From the NCBI GenBank assembly GCA_019634415.1, contig JAHQVJ010000054.1, forward strand, positions 25,759 to 89,758: DNA of 64,000 bases. The letters are read 5' to 3'. Numbering within the stretch: the first letter of the stretch is position 1; each line of letters begins with the position of its first letter. The notes under the pieces are model-generated. The model was not told the DNA's origin. It searched no databases and saw only the letters and a program-made list of their open reading frames with translations. Of this stretch, positions 36,892 to 45,964 are shown piece by piece. This DNA is from Myxococcales bacterium (GTDB taxonomy: Bacteria; Myxococcota_A; UBA796; GCA-2862545). A program made the translations under genes and the position numbers.

Positions 36892-38051
36892 CACAGCCCC
36901 GTCGCACAGCGGTGGAGGATCCGGTGATCCTGCACGTCTTCGGAGTAGTAGATCCAGGCGGTCTCGGAGGTGACGAGGTGCTCGGGGTCCTTGCGGACCA
37001 TCTCGTCGTCGGTGCTCACCCGACGCACGAGGGGATTGCTGGGCTCGAGCCCCGCGATCCAGATCTCCGACGGGTTGACCCCGAAGCCAGCGTGCCGCGA
37101 CAGCTGCATCGACACGTAGGCGCGCCCTGCGACGTGGAACACCTCGGGAGACAGCACCATGGACAGCCCGTCCCGCTCGGGCAGCTGCACGTCGAGCAGT
37201 GTCTCGAACAGGCCAGAGCCCTGCTGCTGCATCACGGTGTAGGCCACGGGCATGCCCTCCCCGTCGATGCGCTCGAGCCGCACGGTGCCGAGCAGCCAGT
37301 CTCCGAGCTCCTCGGACCAGAACAGCGTTCCTTCGACACAGCCGTCCTCGCAGTCCGTCAGCACCTCGAAGGAGCCAGAGGACCGGCTGTGACGCACGAT
37401 CTGCCAGCGGGGGGAGCGGGCCGTGAAGACCAGCCAGTCGGTGCCTGGGACGAACCAGGGATTGTGTTGGATCTTCGAGGGCAGGAACACGGCTCCGGCG
37501 GTGCCGTCGGCGGCGGTCCACGCCGTCTGATCGTCGTCGTCGAGGTAGATTACGGCAGGCTCGGCGTCGCCGACCTCCAGGCTGCCGATGGCGCCTCGGC
37601 CCTCCAGCACCACCTCCGGCTGCCACACCTGGGGTCTCACCTCGACGGCGCGCGTCACCTCGAACACGTTGCCCCAGGCCCCGGTGTAGACGATCTCGGA
37701 GCCGCGATCCGTGCGCATCCACTCAGGGCCGTTGAAGACCGTGTCGAAGGGTGCGACGGCGCGGTCCACCACCACGGCGGGCGCAGCTGCTCCGGCGGGC
37801 ACGTGCGCTCCGAGGAAGAACCCCGTGGCGGGGTCGAGGGTGCCCACCCACACTGCCGATCCGTCTGGCGCCTGCCACGTCACCCTCGACGTCATCGCAT
37901 CGAACTCGGGGTCCTTGAGGCTGACGTCGGGGTCGGAGATCACCACGTCGTCCACCGAGAAGGGGTGTTGCGAGGAACCCGGCTCCGGATCGGCGCTGCC
38001 GGCGCACCCCATTGTGACCGCGCAAAGCGTCCACCCGCGGATGGGACCCAT
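36891..38051 (-). CDS. Beta-propeller lipoprotein
   Basis: 386 residues. Signal peptide GWTLCAVTMGC ends in a lipobox. The rest is beta-rich with Trp/Asp-rich blades typical of TolB/WD40-like propellers (GPEWMRTDRGSEIVYTGAWG, HNPWFVPGTDWLVFTARSPRW, SPEVFHVAGRAYVSMQLSR). The family was not identified. Its stop overlaps the start of the ASST-like gene, so the two should be translated together and act at the same membrane. The gap to the divergent esterase-like gene is 39 bases, so the two promoters must overlap. Confidence 0.7.
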   Translation of the reverse strand: MGPIRGWTLCAVTMGCAGSADPEPGSSQHPFSVDDVVISDPDVSLKDPEFDAMTSRVTWQAPDGSAVWVGTLDPATGFFLGAHVPAGAAAPAVVVDRAVAPFDTVFNGPEWMRTDRGSEIVYTGAWGNVFEVTRAVEVRPQVWQPEVVLEGRGAIGSLEVGDAEPAVIYLDDDDQTAWTAADGTAGAVFLPSKIQHNPWFVPGTDWLVFTARSPRWQIVRHSRSSGSFEVLTDCEDGCVEGTLFWSEELGDWLLGTVRLERIDGEGMPVAYTVMQQQGSGLFETLLDVQLPERDGLSMVLSPEVFHVAGRAYVSMQLSRHAGFGVNPSEIWIAGLEPSNPLVRRVSTDDEMVRKDPEHLVTSETAWIYYSEDVQDHRILHRCATGL

Positions 38052-38090
38052 GGCTGCTCCGTGCTGCTGCTATGGAAAAGGTAGCACTCG

Positions 38091-38849
38091 ATGGGAGAAC
38101 AGGTGGGCGGTGGGCGCTTCGTCGCGACGATCCTCTGCCTGTGCGTATCGTTGGCCTGTGCCGGCCTGGGGAGCCCCTTGGCCCCCGTGATGCTCCAGTC
38201 CGGGGATCAGCCTCGCACGGCGCTGGTACACGTGCCCTTCTGGGTGAGCACGCCGGCGCCGCTGGTGATCGTGCTGCCGTCGGACGCCACGAGCCCCTCC
38301 CCCGATGCCCTGGCCAGCTGGCAGCCCCTCTTTGGCCAGGACACGGTGCTGGCCTTCCCCACGGGCGTGTCCGTGGGCTTCCCGGATCGCGACGCAGCCT
38401 TCCTCCGCACGCTGGTGGACCACCTCGACGAGCAGGTGGGGATCGACCGCAACCGGGTGCTGCTGGCAGGGACCGGCGCGTCGGGCCCGGTGGCATGGTA
38501 CGCCTCTTGCTTCGACGCCCGGACCTACGCTGCCTTTGCCGTGGCGGGAGCCTCCATGAACGCCGAGCTGCGCGAGCGCTGCGCCCCCGCCATCAAGCGC
38601 CCCCTGATCCACCTGGCTGCACCCGATGTGGAGACCCGTCGCTGGCTCCTCGACAGTCGCCAGTGTGGCGACTTCCCCACAGCGAGGCCGCGCCTGGCCA
38701 CAGGTCCGGAGCAGTGGCGCCATGGTGAGTCCTTCGCATGTCGCACCACCCCCGCGGTGGAGATCTGGTCGTGTGACGACGACTGCGCAGAGCTCCCCAC
38801 CACCGAGCTGATCGTCGACTACTGGACACGCTTGGGAGCGCTGCCGTGA
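38091..38849 (+). CDS. Esterase-like alpha/beta hydrolase lipoprotein with altered nucleophile motif
   Basis: 252 residues from ATG 38091. Signal peptide with lipobox SLAC. The body resembles secreted polyhydroxybutyrate depolymerase/feruloyl esterase types (LpqC): LVIVLPSDATSPSPDAL, VDHLDEQVGIDRNRVLLAG and the nucleophile elbow region. In place of GxSxGG it has GTGASGPVAW, so the nucleophile Ser is either shifted by two positions or missing. A possible Cys pair (CRTT, CDDDC) near the C-terminus suggests disulfides. The stop overlaps the GTG of the next hydrolase. Confidence 0.65.
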   Translation: MGEQVGGGRFVATILCLCVSLACAGLGSPLAPVMLQSGDQPRTALVHVPFWVSTPAPLVIVLPSDATSPSPDALASWQPLFGQDTVLAFPTGVSVGFPDRDAAFLRTLVDHLDEQVGIDRNRVLLAGTGASGPVAWYASCFDARTYAAFAVAGASMNAELRERCAPAIKRPLIHLAAPDVETRRWLLDSRQCGDFPTARPRLATGPEQWRHGESFACRTTPAVEIWSCDDDCAELPTTELIVDYWTRLGALP

Positions 38850-39862
38850 GCGTGCCGATCCGCGCCCTGCAGACCGCCTTCCGCGCCCTGTGCCTGCCCG
38901 CGCCGACCGTGCTCTCCCCCATCGTCAACGACCGGGGAGACATCCTCGATCCAGACCTGCGCGTGTTGCTGCTGATCGACGGCGTTCGCGGCGGCGCCAC
39001 GGGCACCCGCGACGTGGCGACGTCGCGGGCGGACTTCGTGGACTCCATCAGGCTGGTCCAGGGCCGACGCCGCCACATGCGGGCCATCCGCACCTTGACG
39101 GCGGGTCACTGCCCTGCGCGGCTGTACGATCCCGGACCCGCGGCCGACGACCGGCTGCTCGTCTACTTCCACGGCGGAGGCTGGGTGGTGGGGGGGCTTC
39201 CCTCGGTGGACCATCACTGCCGCACCTTGGCGGCCGAGGGCCAGCAGCGCGTGCTGTCGGTGGACTACCGTCTCGCCCCCGAGCACCCGTTCCCCGCCGC
39301 CGTGGACGACGCGGTGGCGACGGTGCGCTGGGCCCGTACCCACGCGGCGAGCCTCGGCACGCGTCCGGATCGGATCGCGGTGGCCGGTGACTCCGCTGGA
39401 GGCAACCTCGCGGCCGTGGCCTGCATGGTGCTTCGCGACCAGGGCGAGGCGCAGCCTGCGTTTCAGCTCTTGCTGTACCCCGCCACCGACATGCGCCGCG
39501 TGACCGCCAGCCACCGGGCGCTGGAGGAAGGGTTCCTGCTCACGCGCACCTCGCTGGACTGGTACCAGGGCCACTATGCCCCCGACATCTACGATCCTCG
39601 CTGCTCGCCGCTGCTCGCGGAGCAGCACCGGGGCTTGGCCCCCGCCATCGTGGTGAGTGCTGGGTTCGATCCGCTGCGAGACGACGCCGAGGGCTATGCC
39701 CAGGCACTGTCGGCCGCGGGCAACGGGGTCGTCCACCTGGCGTATCCGCAGATGCTCCACGGGTTCCTCCAGATGGACGGGGTCTGCATCGCCGCACGCC
39801 AGGCGATGGACGAGGTTTGTCGCGCATGCGTGGTCCGCTGGACGGAAACCTGCGCTATCTAG
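38846..39862 (+). CDS. HSL-family alpha/beta hydrolase (esterase/lipase)
   Basis: 338 residues from GTG 38846. Hallmarks of the hormone-sensitive-lipase group are complete: oxyanion motif YFHGGGWVVGG, nucleophile elbow GDSAGGNLAA, acid residue in SAGFDPLRDDAEGYA, and catalytic His in MLHGFLQM. There is no signal peptide, so it is cytoplasmic and hydrolyses small esters or acyl chains. It is translationally coupled to the exported esterase-like gene before it, an odd pairing of a secreted and a cytoplasmic member of the same superfamily. Confidence 0.9.
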   Translation: MSVPIRALQTAFRALCLPAPTVLSPIVNDRGDILDPDLRVLLLIDGVRGGATGTRDVATSRADFVDSIRLVQGRRRHMRAIRTLTAGHCPARLYDPGPAADDRLLVYFHGGGWVVGGLPSVDHHCRTLAAEGQQRVLSVDYRLAPEHPFPAAVDDAVATVRWARTHAASLGTRPDRIAVAGDSAGGNLAAVACMVLRDQGEAQPAFQLLLYPATDMRRVTASHRALEEGFLLTRTSLDWYQGHYAPDIYDPRCSPLLAEQHRGLAPAIVVSAGFDPLRDDAEGYAQALSAAGNGVVHLAYPQMLHGFLQMDGVCIAARQAMDEVCRACVVRWTETCAI

Positions 39863-39877
39863 CGAGACGGAGGATCG

Positions 39878-40288
39878 ATGCGCCGCTGGACCCACGTTGC
39901 GATGATCTGCGCGATGACGCTGACGGGCTGCGACGACTACCTGTTCGGAGAGCTGGAGGACGGGCCCGACGACGTGCCTGCGCAGACTGGCTACGCCGGC
40001 GTCGTGGAGATCGCCCAGAGCCAGTGCCTGGGGTGCCACAGCGCTGCGACCATGCAGGGGGGCCTCGATCTGGAGACCGATCTCCACGCCGCCACGGTGG
40101 GCGTGACGGGGCAGTACATCCTACCCATCGTGCTGGAGGGTCAGCCACGCGAGTCGATGCTCTACATGAAGATCACCGACTCCCATCCCGACAACACGGG
40201 CACGGACATGCCCCCGGGCTCCGGCGGGATCAGCGATGCGGCCGCCGACGTGGTGTTCGACTGGATCCTCGACGGCGCACCGCGCTGA
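39878..40288 (+). CDS. Single-heme cytochrome c lipoprotein
   Basis: 136 residues from ATG 39878. Signal peptide HVAMICAMTLTGC with lipobox. QCLGCHSAATMQGGLDL is the heme c motif; TGTDMPPGSGGIS carries a probable Met ligand, as in small class I cytochromes of the planctomycete/myxobacterial kind. It resembles the protein at 31028-31561 in plan but is shorter. Candidate role: membrane-tethered electron carrier in the periplasm. It ends seven bases before the convergent pseudokinase gene. Confidence 0.78.
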   Translation: MRRWTHVAMICAMTLTGCDDYLFGELEDGPDDVPAQTGYAGVVEIAQSQCLGCHSAATMQGGLDLETDLHAATVGVTGQYILPIVLEGQPRESMLYMKITDSHPDNTGTDMPPGSGGISDAAADVVFDWILDGAPR

Positions 40289-40294
40289 GGCGCC

Positions 40295-42595
40295 TCAGCG
40301 CGGGGGGCGCGGCGCCAGGATGATCTCCATGCCATCGCCCAGCGACTCCCCGAGGGGCACGTCGCCGGGCACCCGACGGCCGTGGATGTAGAACGCCCAG
40401 TCTCCCTCCGGAAGCATCAGGGAGTCCGCCAACCCCGCCGCCAGCCACGACGCGGGCACCGACAGCTGCACGGGGGTGCGCATGCCGCGCTGGGGCTCGC
40501 TCATCACCACGATCGACAGCTGTCGCGACTCGCCGCGCACCAGCTCGAGCTGGAATGGGCCGGGGCCGAGCTCGGCCACCGTGGCCGTTCCTTGCACGCC
40601 CTGACCGTCGGCCACCAGCCGAAAGGTCCCGATGAGGCGGCCGCTCGGATCGGTGGGCAGCCCCCCTAGCGCCATGGCGGCCCGCATCGCCAGGCTGGCG
40701 GCTCGCTCGCCCTCCCGCACCGACAGGCGGGCCGATCGCGACCCACGCGACACCGACACCAGCGTGGGGCCGGAGCTGGGCGGTGACACCACGGCCGTGC
40801 GCGGATCTGGCGTGGGTGGCGGACGCTGGGGCGCAGGGGACTCCGTGGGTCGAGGCGGCTCCGGGGTCTCGGCCAGCGCCCGCGGTGTGGGCAGCTCGTA
40901 CATCTCCGTGGGGGCTTCGTCGCGGCCCTGGCCTCGCGGCAGCTCCACCCCCTCCATCGAGTGGGGGATGCCGGGGGCACCGATGAACGCGCCGGTGTGC
41001 CCCGACATCTCGGTGGGCACGTCCTCGTCCTCGAAGTCCAGCGGTCGGGACTCCGGCGACGAAGCGGTGCGAGACTCGGGCACGGGGATCGCGGTCGTCT
41101 CGGACGGCATCGCCAGGATCGACGTCTGGTCGTCGGGCAGCTCCACGTCGTCGTCGACCGTGGGTCGGGGAGGAGGCGTCGGATCCGGCACTGGAGTGGG
41201 GAGCGGCACGGGTGTCGGCGAGGGATCCGGAGCGGGTGGCGTCGGCGGTGCTCGGCGCGGTGGAGGCTCGGTGACCTCCGAGTCCGAGCGCTGCAGGGCG
41301 CTCGAGCGCAGCTTGTGCAGCAGCGCAGCTGCAGGGCGCTCCTCCTCGGCGTCCTTGGCAGCGGACTCCTCCTGGATCCGGCGCCGGAGCATCTCTCGGC
41401 GCTCCGAGGGGCTGTCTCCCCCCGAGCGGCGCAGCCGGCGGCGCTTTCGCGGGGTGTCTCCCGACGACGAGCGGCTCGGCGCCTGCCAGCGAGGGGGCTC
41501 TCCATCGGGGGCCGCGGGCACCGGCTCCGGCTCGTCGTCTTCGGCGGACCGCGGCGCTCGGTCGGCGGGTCTCGGCTGCGAGGGCGGCGGCAGCACCCGC
41601 GGCTCGAACTCCTGCAGATCCGCAGCCATCTCGGCCCGATCCTCGGGGGTGATCATGGCGGTGGCCCCGCCCATCACCGCCCGTCCACGCTTGCCCACTG
41701 CGCGCACGTGCGCAACCGCCTCCAGCAGCGACGGTCCCTCCACCTCGAGCTCGCGCAGCAGCCCGTGCAGGTCGTGCACGAAGTCCAGCCCGCTGCCGTA
41801 GCGCGTGTCCATGTCGGGCTTCAGCGCGCGCCCGAACACCTCCCGGACCTCGGAGGGCAGCAGATCCCGCCACTGGTAGAGCCGGCGCATGCCCTCTCCG
41901 CGGGCAGCCTGCTGGCGCACGTCGTCGGCAACGCCGTCGTAGACCGGCTTGCCCGTCATCACCTCGAGCCCCACCAGCGCCAGCGAGAACAGGTCGGTGG
42001 ACAGATCCTCGTCGCTGCCCTCCATGCGCTCGGGGGAGGCGTAGCGAAAGGAGTCCTCGGTGAGGATTCGGACGGCCCCCTCGCGCCACGTGGCGAGCTC
42101 CACCTGCGGAATGCCGTAGCCGATCAGCTGCGGCTGGCCGTCCGCCTTGAGCACGATGTTCCACGGGTTGAGGTTGCGGTGATTCGACAGGCCGTGCTCG
42201 GTGGCCGCGTCGCCCGCCTCGGTGAGGATCTGCGCCACGAGGTAGCACAGCTCGAGAGCCGCCTGGATTCCGGCGACCTCCCCCTCCTCCGCATAGGTGC
42301 GCACGACGTCGGCGACGGTCCACACCGCGCCCGTGGCGTAGACGAAGGCACCCATCTCCGGATCGTGGCCCACCATGCGTGCCAGCCCGGTGATGTCGGG
42401 CTCCTCCATGAACCCGAGGCTGCCCTGCAGCTCGCTGGACAGCAGGGGATGGGCCGCGTGCAGCAGGGAGTGCACCAGCGCGAGGTGCTTCAGGCCCGCG
42501 TCGGACTCGAGCTCGATGATCTCCACCGCGGGCCCGCCGACGATATGCCGCCCCGTGGCGGTCATCCCGTCGATGACGATGTCGAGATTGTCCAA
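40295..42595 (-). CDS. Pseudokinase with Pro-rich linker and two C-terminal ubiquitin-like domains
   Basis: 766 residues. Residues about 15-300 have the Ser/Thr kinase fold, but the catalytic loop reads HRNLNPWNIVLK (139-150; HRD Asp and Lys both changed to Asn) and DFG reads GYG (159-161), while SPE and the C-lobe pattern remain. Catalysis is therefore unlikely. Residues about 310-600 are a long Arg/Pro/Glu-rich linker. The last 150 residues look like two beta-grasp (ubiquitin-like) domains: one around SARLSVREGE to LGPGPFQLEL, one ending VPLGESLGDGMEIIL. There is no membrane segment. It lies on the far side of a plus-strand gene block from the ubiquitin-like/zinc-finger gene at 47.8 kb. Confidence 0.75.
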   Translation of the reverse strand: MDNLDIVIDGMTATGRHIVGGPAVEIIELESDAGLKHLALVHSLLHAAHPLLSSELQGSLGFMEEPDITGLARMVGHDPEMGAFVYATGAVWTVADVVRTYAEEGEVAGIQAALELCYLVAQILTEAGDAATEHGLSNHRNLNPWNIVLKADGQPQLIGYGIPQVELATWREGAVRILTEDSFRYASPERMEGSDEDLSTDLFSLALVGLEVMTGKPVYDGVADDVRQQAARGEGMRRLYQWRDLLPSEVREVFGRALKPDMDTRYGSGLDFVHDLHGLLRELEVEGPSLLEAVAHVRAVGKRGRAVMGGATAMITPEDRAEMAADLQEFEPRVLPPPSQPRPADRAPRSAEDDEPEPVPAAPDGEPPRWQAPSRSSSGDTPRKRRRLRRSGGDSPSERREMLRRRIQEESAAKDAEEERPAAALLHKLRSSALQRSDSEVTEPPPRRAPPTPPAPDPSPTPVPLPTPVPDPTPPPRPTVDDDVELPDDQTSILAMPSETTAIPVPESRTASSPESRPLDFEDEDVPTEMSGHTGAFIGAPGIPHSMEGVELPRGQGRDEAPTEMYELPTPRALAETPEPPRPTESPAPQRPPPTPDPRTAVVSPPSSGPTLVSVSRGSRSARLSVREGERAASLAMRAAMALGGLPTDPSGRLIGTFRLVADGQGVQGTATVAELGPGPFQLELVRGESRQLSIVVMSEPQRGMRTPVQLSVPASWLAAGLADSLMLPEGDWAFYIHGRRVPGDVPLGESLGDGMEIILAPRPPR

Positions 42596-42665
42596 CGATC
42601 CTCCCCTGGGCGAGGTGCCCCTTAGCGTGCCGGAGGTGTCTGGAGAAGCGCAGAGGGGGATCGAG

Positions 42666-43379
42666 ATGGACAGCGTGGACGCCCCAGACAGCGAAGAGAC
42701 AGTGGTGGTGGAGCTGTCCTCGGACGAGGAGCTTCCGTCGGCGCTGGACGGGATGGATCCCGCACGGCGAGGCGAGGCGGGCGCCTCCTCGGCCCTGGGT
42801 CGCGGTCGATTCAGCGCCCGACCGTTGGCCAGTGTGGCATTCCTGGCGACGGACCGGACCTACTGGACCACGCGAGTCGGCGCGGCCCTGACCCATCGCG
42901 CCTGGTCCCTGCGGAGCACGGGCCTCCGTGGGGCTGGGGAGACGGAGCTGTCGGTGCTGTTCCCCATCGGGGGGGTGCATGGTCGACGCGTCTCTCTGAC
43001 CTCTGAGTGGGGGGCCTGGCTCGGACCGGTCGGACTGCGCGCGGGCCCTGCGGCCCGCTGGGATCGGACGGTGTGGCGCAACGCCGACGTGGTGCTGCAG
43101 GACGCACTGCTGGTGGGAGCGAGGGCCACGCTGACGCTCCAGCTGGGTCCGGTGAGTCCGATGGTGGCCATCGAGCCTGCATGGCGTGCCGCGGGAGCAC
43201 GTGGCTCGGCGACGGCAGCGTCGGCCACCCTACCGGTACTCGGGGACGAGACGGGCTACTCGCTGGGGCTCGGCGTGGTGGGCTCCCGCGTCACGATCGG
43301 CGTGCGAGCGGACTGGCGCGAGACGGTAGCGGGCCCCGAGGTGGACGGTGTCTTGAGCGTGGCCCTGCAGCTGTTCTGA
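42666..43379 (+). CDS. Beta-rich protein with outer-membrane-barrel-like C-terminus
   Basis: 237 residues from ATG 42666 (AGGGGGA five bases upstream). The first 55 residues are acidic and lack a signal peptide. From about residue 55 the sequence alternates hydrophobic and polar residues as in beta-barrels (TTRVGAALTHRAWSLRS, RATLTLQLGPVSPMVAIEPAW, RVTIGVRADWRE) and ends in Phe (VALQLF), the usual last residue of outer-membrane proteins. Without a signal peptide, export is unexplained; a cytoplasmic beta structure is possible. It diverges from the pseudokinase gene across 70 bases and heads a tight plus-strand run. Confidence 0.65.
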   Translation: MDSVDAPDSEETVVVELSSDEELPSALDGMDPARRGEAGASSALGRGRFSARPLASVAFLATDRTYWTTRVGAALTHRAWSLRSTGLRGAGETELSVLFPIGGVHGRRVSLTSEWGAWLGPVGLRAGPAARWDRTVWRNADVVLQDALLVGARATLTLQLGPVSPMVAIEPAWRAAGARGSATAASATLPVLGDETGYSLGLGVVGSRVTIGVRADWRETVAGPEVDGVLSVALQLF

Positions 43380-43388
43380 GGAGACTCC

Positions 43389-44276
43389 GTGTGGGCATGG
43401 TGGATGAGCGTGGCGATGGCAGGCCCCCCGGCGGGGGTGGATCTCGAGGATCTCGACGCCTGGGAGCAGGGCGCCCGCGCGCTGCGGGACGGGCCCGACG
43501 GCTGCTGGACGTTCCGCGGTGACGCCAGCGTGCGTGCCGTGGTGTTCCGCGCCCCCATGCTCTACCGATCCGCCAGCGAGCAGATCACCGAGTACACCGG
43601 ACCCTTCGAGGGTCACCTCGAGCAAGGTCGGTGGCACTCGTTCACCCACACGCTGACCGGACCTGACGACGACAGCCTCGATCTGGATCCGCAGCTGGTG
43701 CCCATGATCGGTCGGCTGAACCGCGACGCCATGCAGACGCAGGAGGCTCCGCCGGAGCCCGAGCCCTCCGAGGGGGGCGTGTCGGTGTCCATCGGCGGCA
43801 GCGCCGGAGGCGGCTCCCGACAGGCCGTCTCCATGGTGGATCGCGTGCTCGACGCCATCGATCCTGCCGCCACCACCAGCTACGCCCAGTGGGCGGACAG
43901 CCCGCGCGGCGTGACCCTGGTGCAGGACGTACCCCTCGACGAGTCCGCGAGCGCCGACACCGTCACCCTCACGACGTTCTTCGGGGTGCCCGCGGACCGC
44001 ACCCTCCCGGGTGCCGCTCCCGCCACGTCGCTGTCGATGGTCTTCCCCAAGCGCATGCGAGTGGGCGAGGGGCTGCTGAAGGCGACCCTCAAGGAACCCC
44101 AGCTGCACGTGCGCGCCACGGTGGTGGACGAGCAGGCCATGCCCACCGTGGAGCGGCTGTCGGTGGTGGTGGGCGCCCTGGGCTTCACCGTCGGCTACGA
44201 GCAGACCCTGCGCTATCGACAGGCCCTGCGCTGCCCGCCGGCACAGATCCCCCCCGAGGATGCCGACCCGCCGTAG
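43389..44276 (+). CDS. Exported protein of unknown function
   Basis: 295 residues from GTG 43389, ten bases after the previous stop, with GAGGAG upstream. The very short N-terminal signal (MWAWWMSVAMAGPP) resembles others in this genome. Visible features are an N-terminal region with a pattern of a secreted beta domain (CWTFRGDASVRAVVFRAP), a Pro/Glu and Gly/Ser linker (PPEPEPSEGG, GGSAGGGS) and a C-terminal beta-rich part (TVTLTTFFGVPADRTLP). No family recognised. Nine bases separate it from the next gene, so it belongs to the 42.7-47.8 kb operon. Confidence 0.65.
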   Translation: MWAWWMSVAMAGPPAGVDLEDLDAWEQGARALRDGPDGCWTFRGDASVRAVVFRAPMLYRSASEQITEYTGPFEGHLEQGRWHSFTHTLTGPDDDSLDLDPQLVPMIGRLNRDAMQTQEAPPEPEPSEGGVSVSIGGSAGGGSRQAVSMVDRVLDAIDPAATTSYAQWADSPRGVTLVQDVPLDESASADTVTLTTFFGVPADRTLPGAAPATSLSMVFPKRMRVGEGLLKATLKEPQLHVRATVVDEQAMPTVERLSVVVGALGFTVGYEQTLRYRQALRCPPAQIPPEDADPP

Positions 44277-44284
44277 ACTGCGGC

Positions 44285-45964
44285 ATGGCTCCGGAGCGCC
44301 GAGGACGACGCAACGACCCCGATCCGCTGGATCGGGCTCGACGTCGCGAGCCCGAAGAGGAAGAGGAGGTCCAGCAGGAGCCGGAGCGGGAGGGTCCCGG
44401 ACGGGATCCGATGCAGGACATGCTGGGCAACAGCGGCGTTGCGGCCATCCTCGGCCTGGGTGGTCCACAGCTCGGAGGGGACGACGATCCCGACGAGGCG
44501 ACCACGGCAGCCGCGGCGACGGATCCGATGGATCCGAGCGCTCCGCAGATCCAGCCCCTGGCGGAGTCCAAGGGGGCGCCGCCTCCACCCCGACCCCGCC
44601 TGGGCCCCGCCGACGCGGAGTGGCTGCAGCGCATGCGCGCCGAGGCGCGGGGTGCCGCCGCCAGCAGCTCCAGGGCTCGCTGGCAACCCTCGGCCACGGC
44701 TGCCCTCGACGGCGGCGCCGAGTGGCTGCACGCGACCCTGGGCCCAACAGGTCACGACGCGCTTCTTGCCCTGCTGCACCCACCCGCTCCCGTGCTGCAG
44801 GATCGCCACGGCCGCGTGCTGCACGGTCGCCTCCGGGCGCTGGCCATCGCACCCAGCTGGCTGGCGAGCCTGCCCTGTGAAGCGGCCACCCACACGCTGC
44901 TGTTGGCCGAGCTCGCCGCACGCGGACCACACCTGGAGTCCGGAGCGACGCCATCGAGCGGAGCCGCTGGGAGCCCGCCGTCGACCCCGAGCGACGCCGA
45001 CGCGCCCGTGGATCCCGAGCTCGTGCGCGCGCTCGCGCAGCTCCTGGACGCCCCGCGCACCCAGGCATGGCTGCCCCCGCTGCGCGACGACGACGCGACT
45101 CCCGATCCCGACGAAGATCCGCTGGGCCTCGACGACGTGCTGCAGCAGCTCACGGGAGGTGGCTCGAGCCCGCAGCAGGATCTGGCAGACGCGGCCTGGC
45201 GAACGGTGGAGCGCTTGCGGGCGGAGCTGCAGCGGCTGCTGCGACGCGGCCCGGGCCTGGTTCGGGCGGCCGCAGACGCTGCCCGCGCCGCAGCGGTCCC
45301 CGTACACGAACCCACGCTGACGGCAGCCGACCACGCGCTCCGGCAGCGCCTGGCCGAGACCCGCGTGCTGCTGCAGGAGATCGGCGCAGCCGCCCAGGCG
45401 CGAACGGTGGCCCCCACCGGGCTGCGCACGGGCCTGAAGCGGGCGTGCCGTGCGATCGACCAGGCGGTGGACCAGCTGCTGCAGAGCACCGCCAGCGGCC
45501 TGCGGGCCCCCTCCGCAGCAGGGGCGACGGCTGCCCCGGAGGGTCGCGTGGTGGAGGCGCTCGGCGCCTGCGCCACCAGCCTCGCCGCGGCGGACGCCGT
45601 GCAGCGACTGGCCGGTGTGCGCGCAGCTGCCACCGGACCGTGGCTGGAGGCGGTGGATCTCGTGCTCGGCGCCGCCACCTCCGATCCCGCGGCGGCGGCC
45701 GCCGTGGCGCAGCACCAGGGGCAGCGCGCTTGGCACGCCGGAGACGGCCTGCTGCTGGCCGCCAGCGCGCTGAACGCCATGGAGGCCACACTCGTCGCCG
45801 ATCCCGCGGACCTGGCGGGCGCCGAGCAGCAACGCGACGATGCGGGCAGGCGATGCGCGGCGTTGAACGCCGAGGCTGCACTACAGCTCCTCGCCCGCTG
45901 GGAGCCACCGCCTCCCCGCCCGGAGCCTCGCGTCGATACGACGGGCACCGGAGGGTCCCCATGA
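44285..45964 (+). CDS. Helical Ala-rich protein with a GNxxVAAxL motif
   Basis: 559 residues from ATG 44285. The first 60 residues are charged (REPEEEEEVQQEPEREGPG) followed by MQDMLGNSGVAAILGLGG, which resembles the short LQ-x-x-GN-x-AVAALL motif found at the N-termini of proteins associated with extracellular contractile injection systems and DUF4157 proteins. The rest is Ala/Leu/Arg-rich helix with low-complexity Asp/Pro stretches. There is no signal peptide or membrane segment. It could be cargo or an accessory of the adjacent injection system (inference from motif and location). The stop overlaps the next start (ATGA). Confidence 0.65.
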   Translation: MAPERRGRRNDPDPLDRARRREPEEEEEVQQEPEREGPGRDPMQDMLGNSGVAAILGLGGPQLGGDDDPDEATTAAAATDPMDPSAPQIQPLAESKGAPPPPRPRLGPADAEWLQRMRAEARGAAASSSRARWQPSATAALDGGAEWLHATLGPTGHDALLALLHPPAPVLQDRHGRVLHGRLRALAIAPSWLASLPCEAATHTLLLAELAARGPHLESGATPSSGAAGSPPSTPSDADAPVDPELVRALAQLLDAPRTQAWLPPLRDDDATPDPDEDPLGLDDVLQQLTGGGSSPQQDLADAAWRTVERLRAELQRLLRRGPGLVRAAADAARAAAVPVHEPTLTAADHALRQRLAETRVLLQEIGAAAQARTVAPTGLRTGLKRACRAIDQAVDQLLQSTASGLRAPSAAGATAAPEGRVVEALGACATSLAAADAVQRLAGVRAAATGPWLEAVDLVLGAATSDPAAAAAVAQHQGQRAWHAGDGLLLAASALNAMEATLVADPADLAGAEQQRDDAGRRCAALNAEAALQLLARWEPPPPRPEPRVDTTGTGGSP

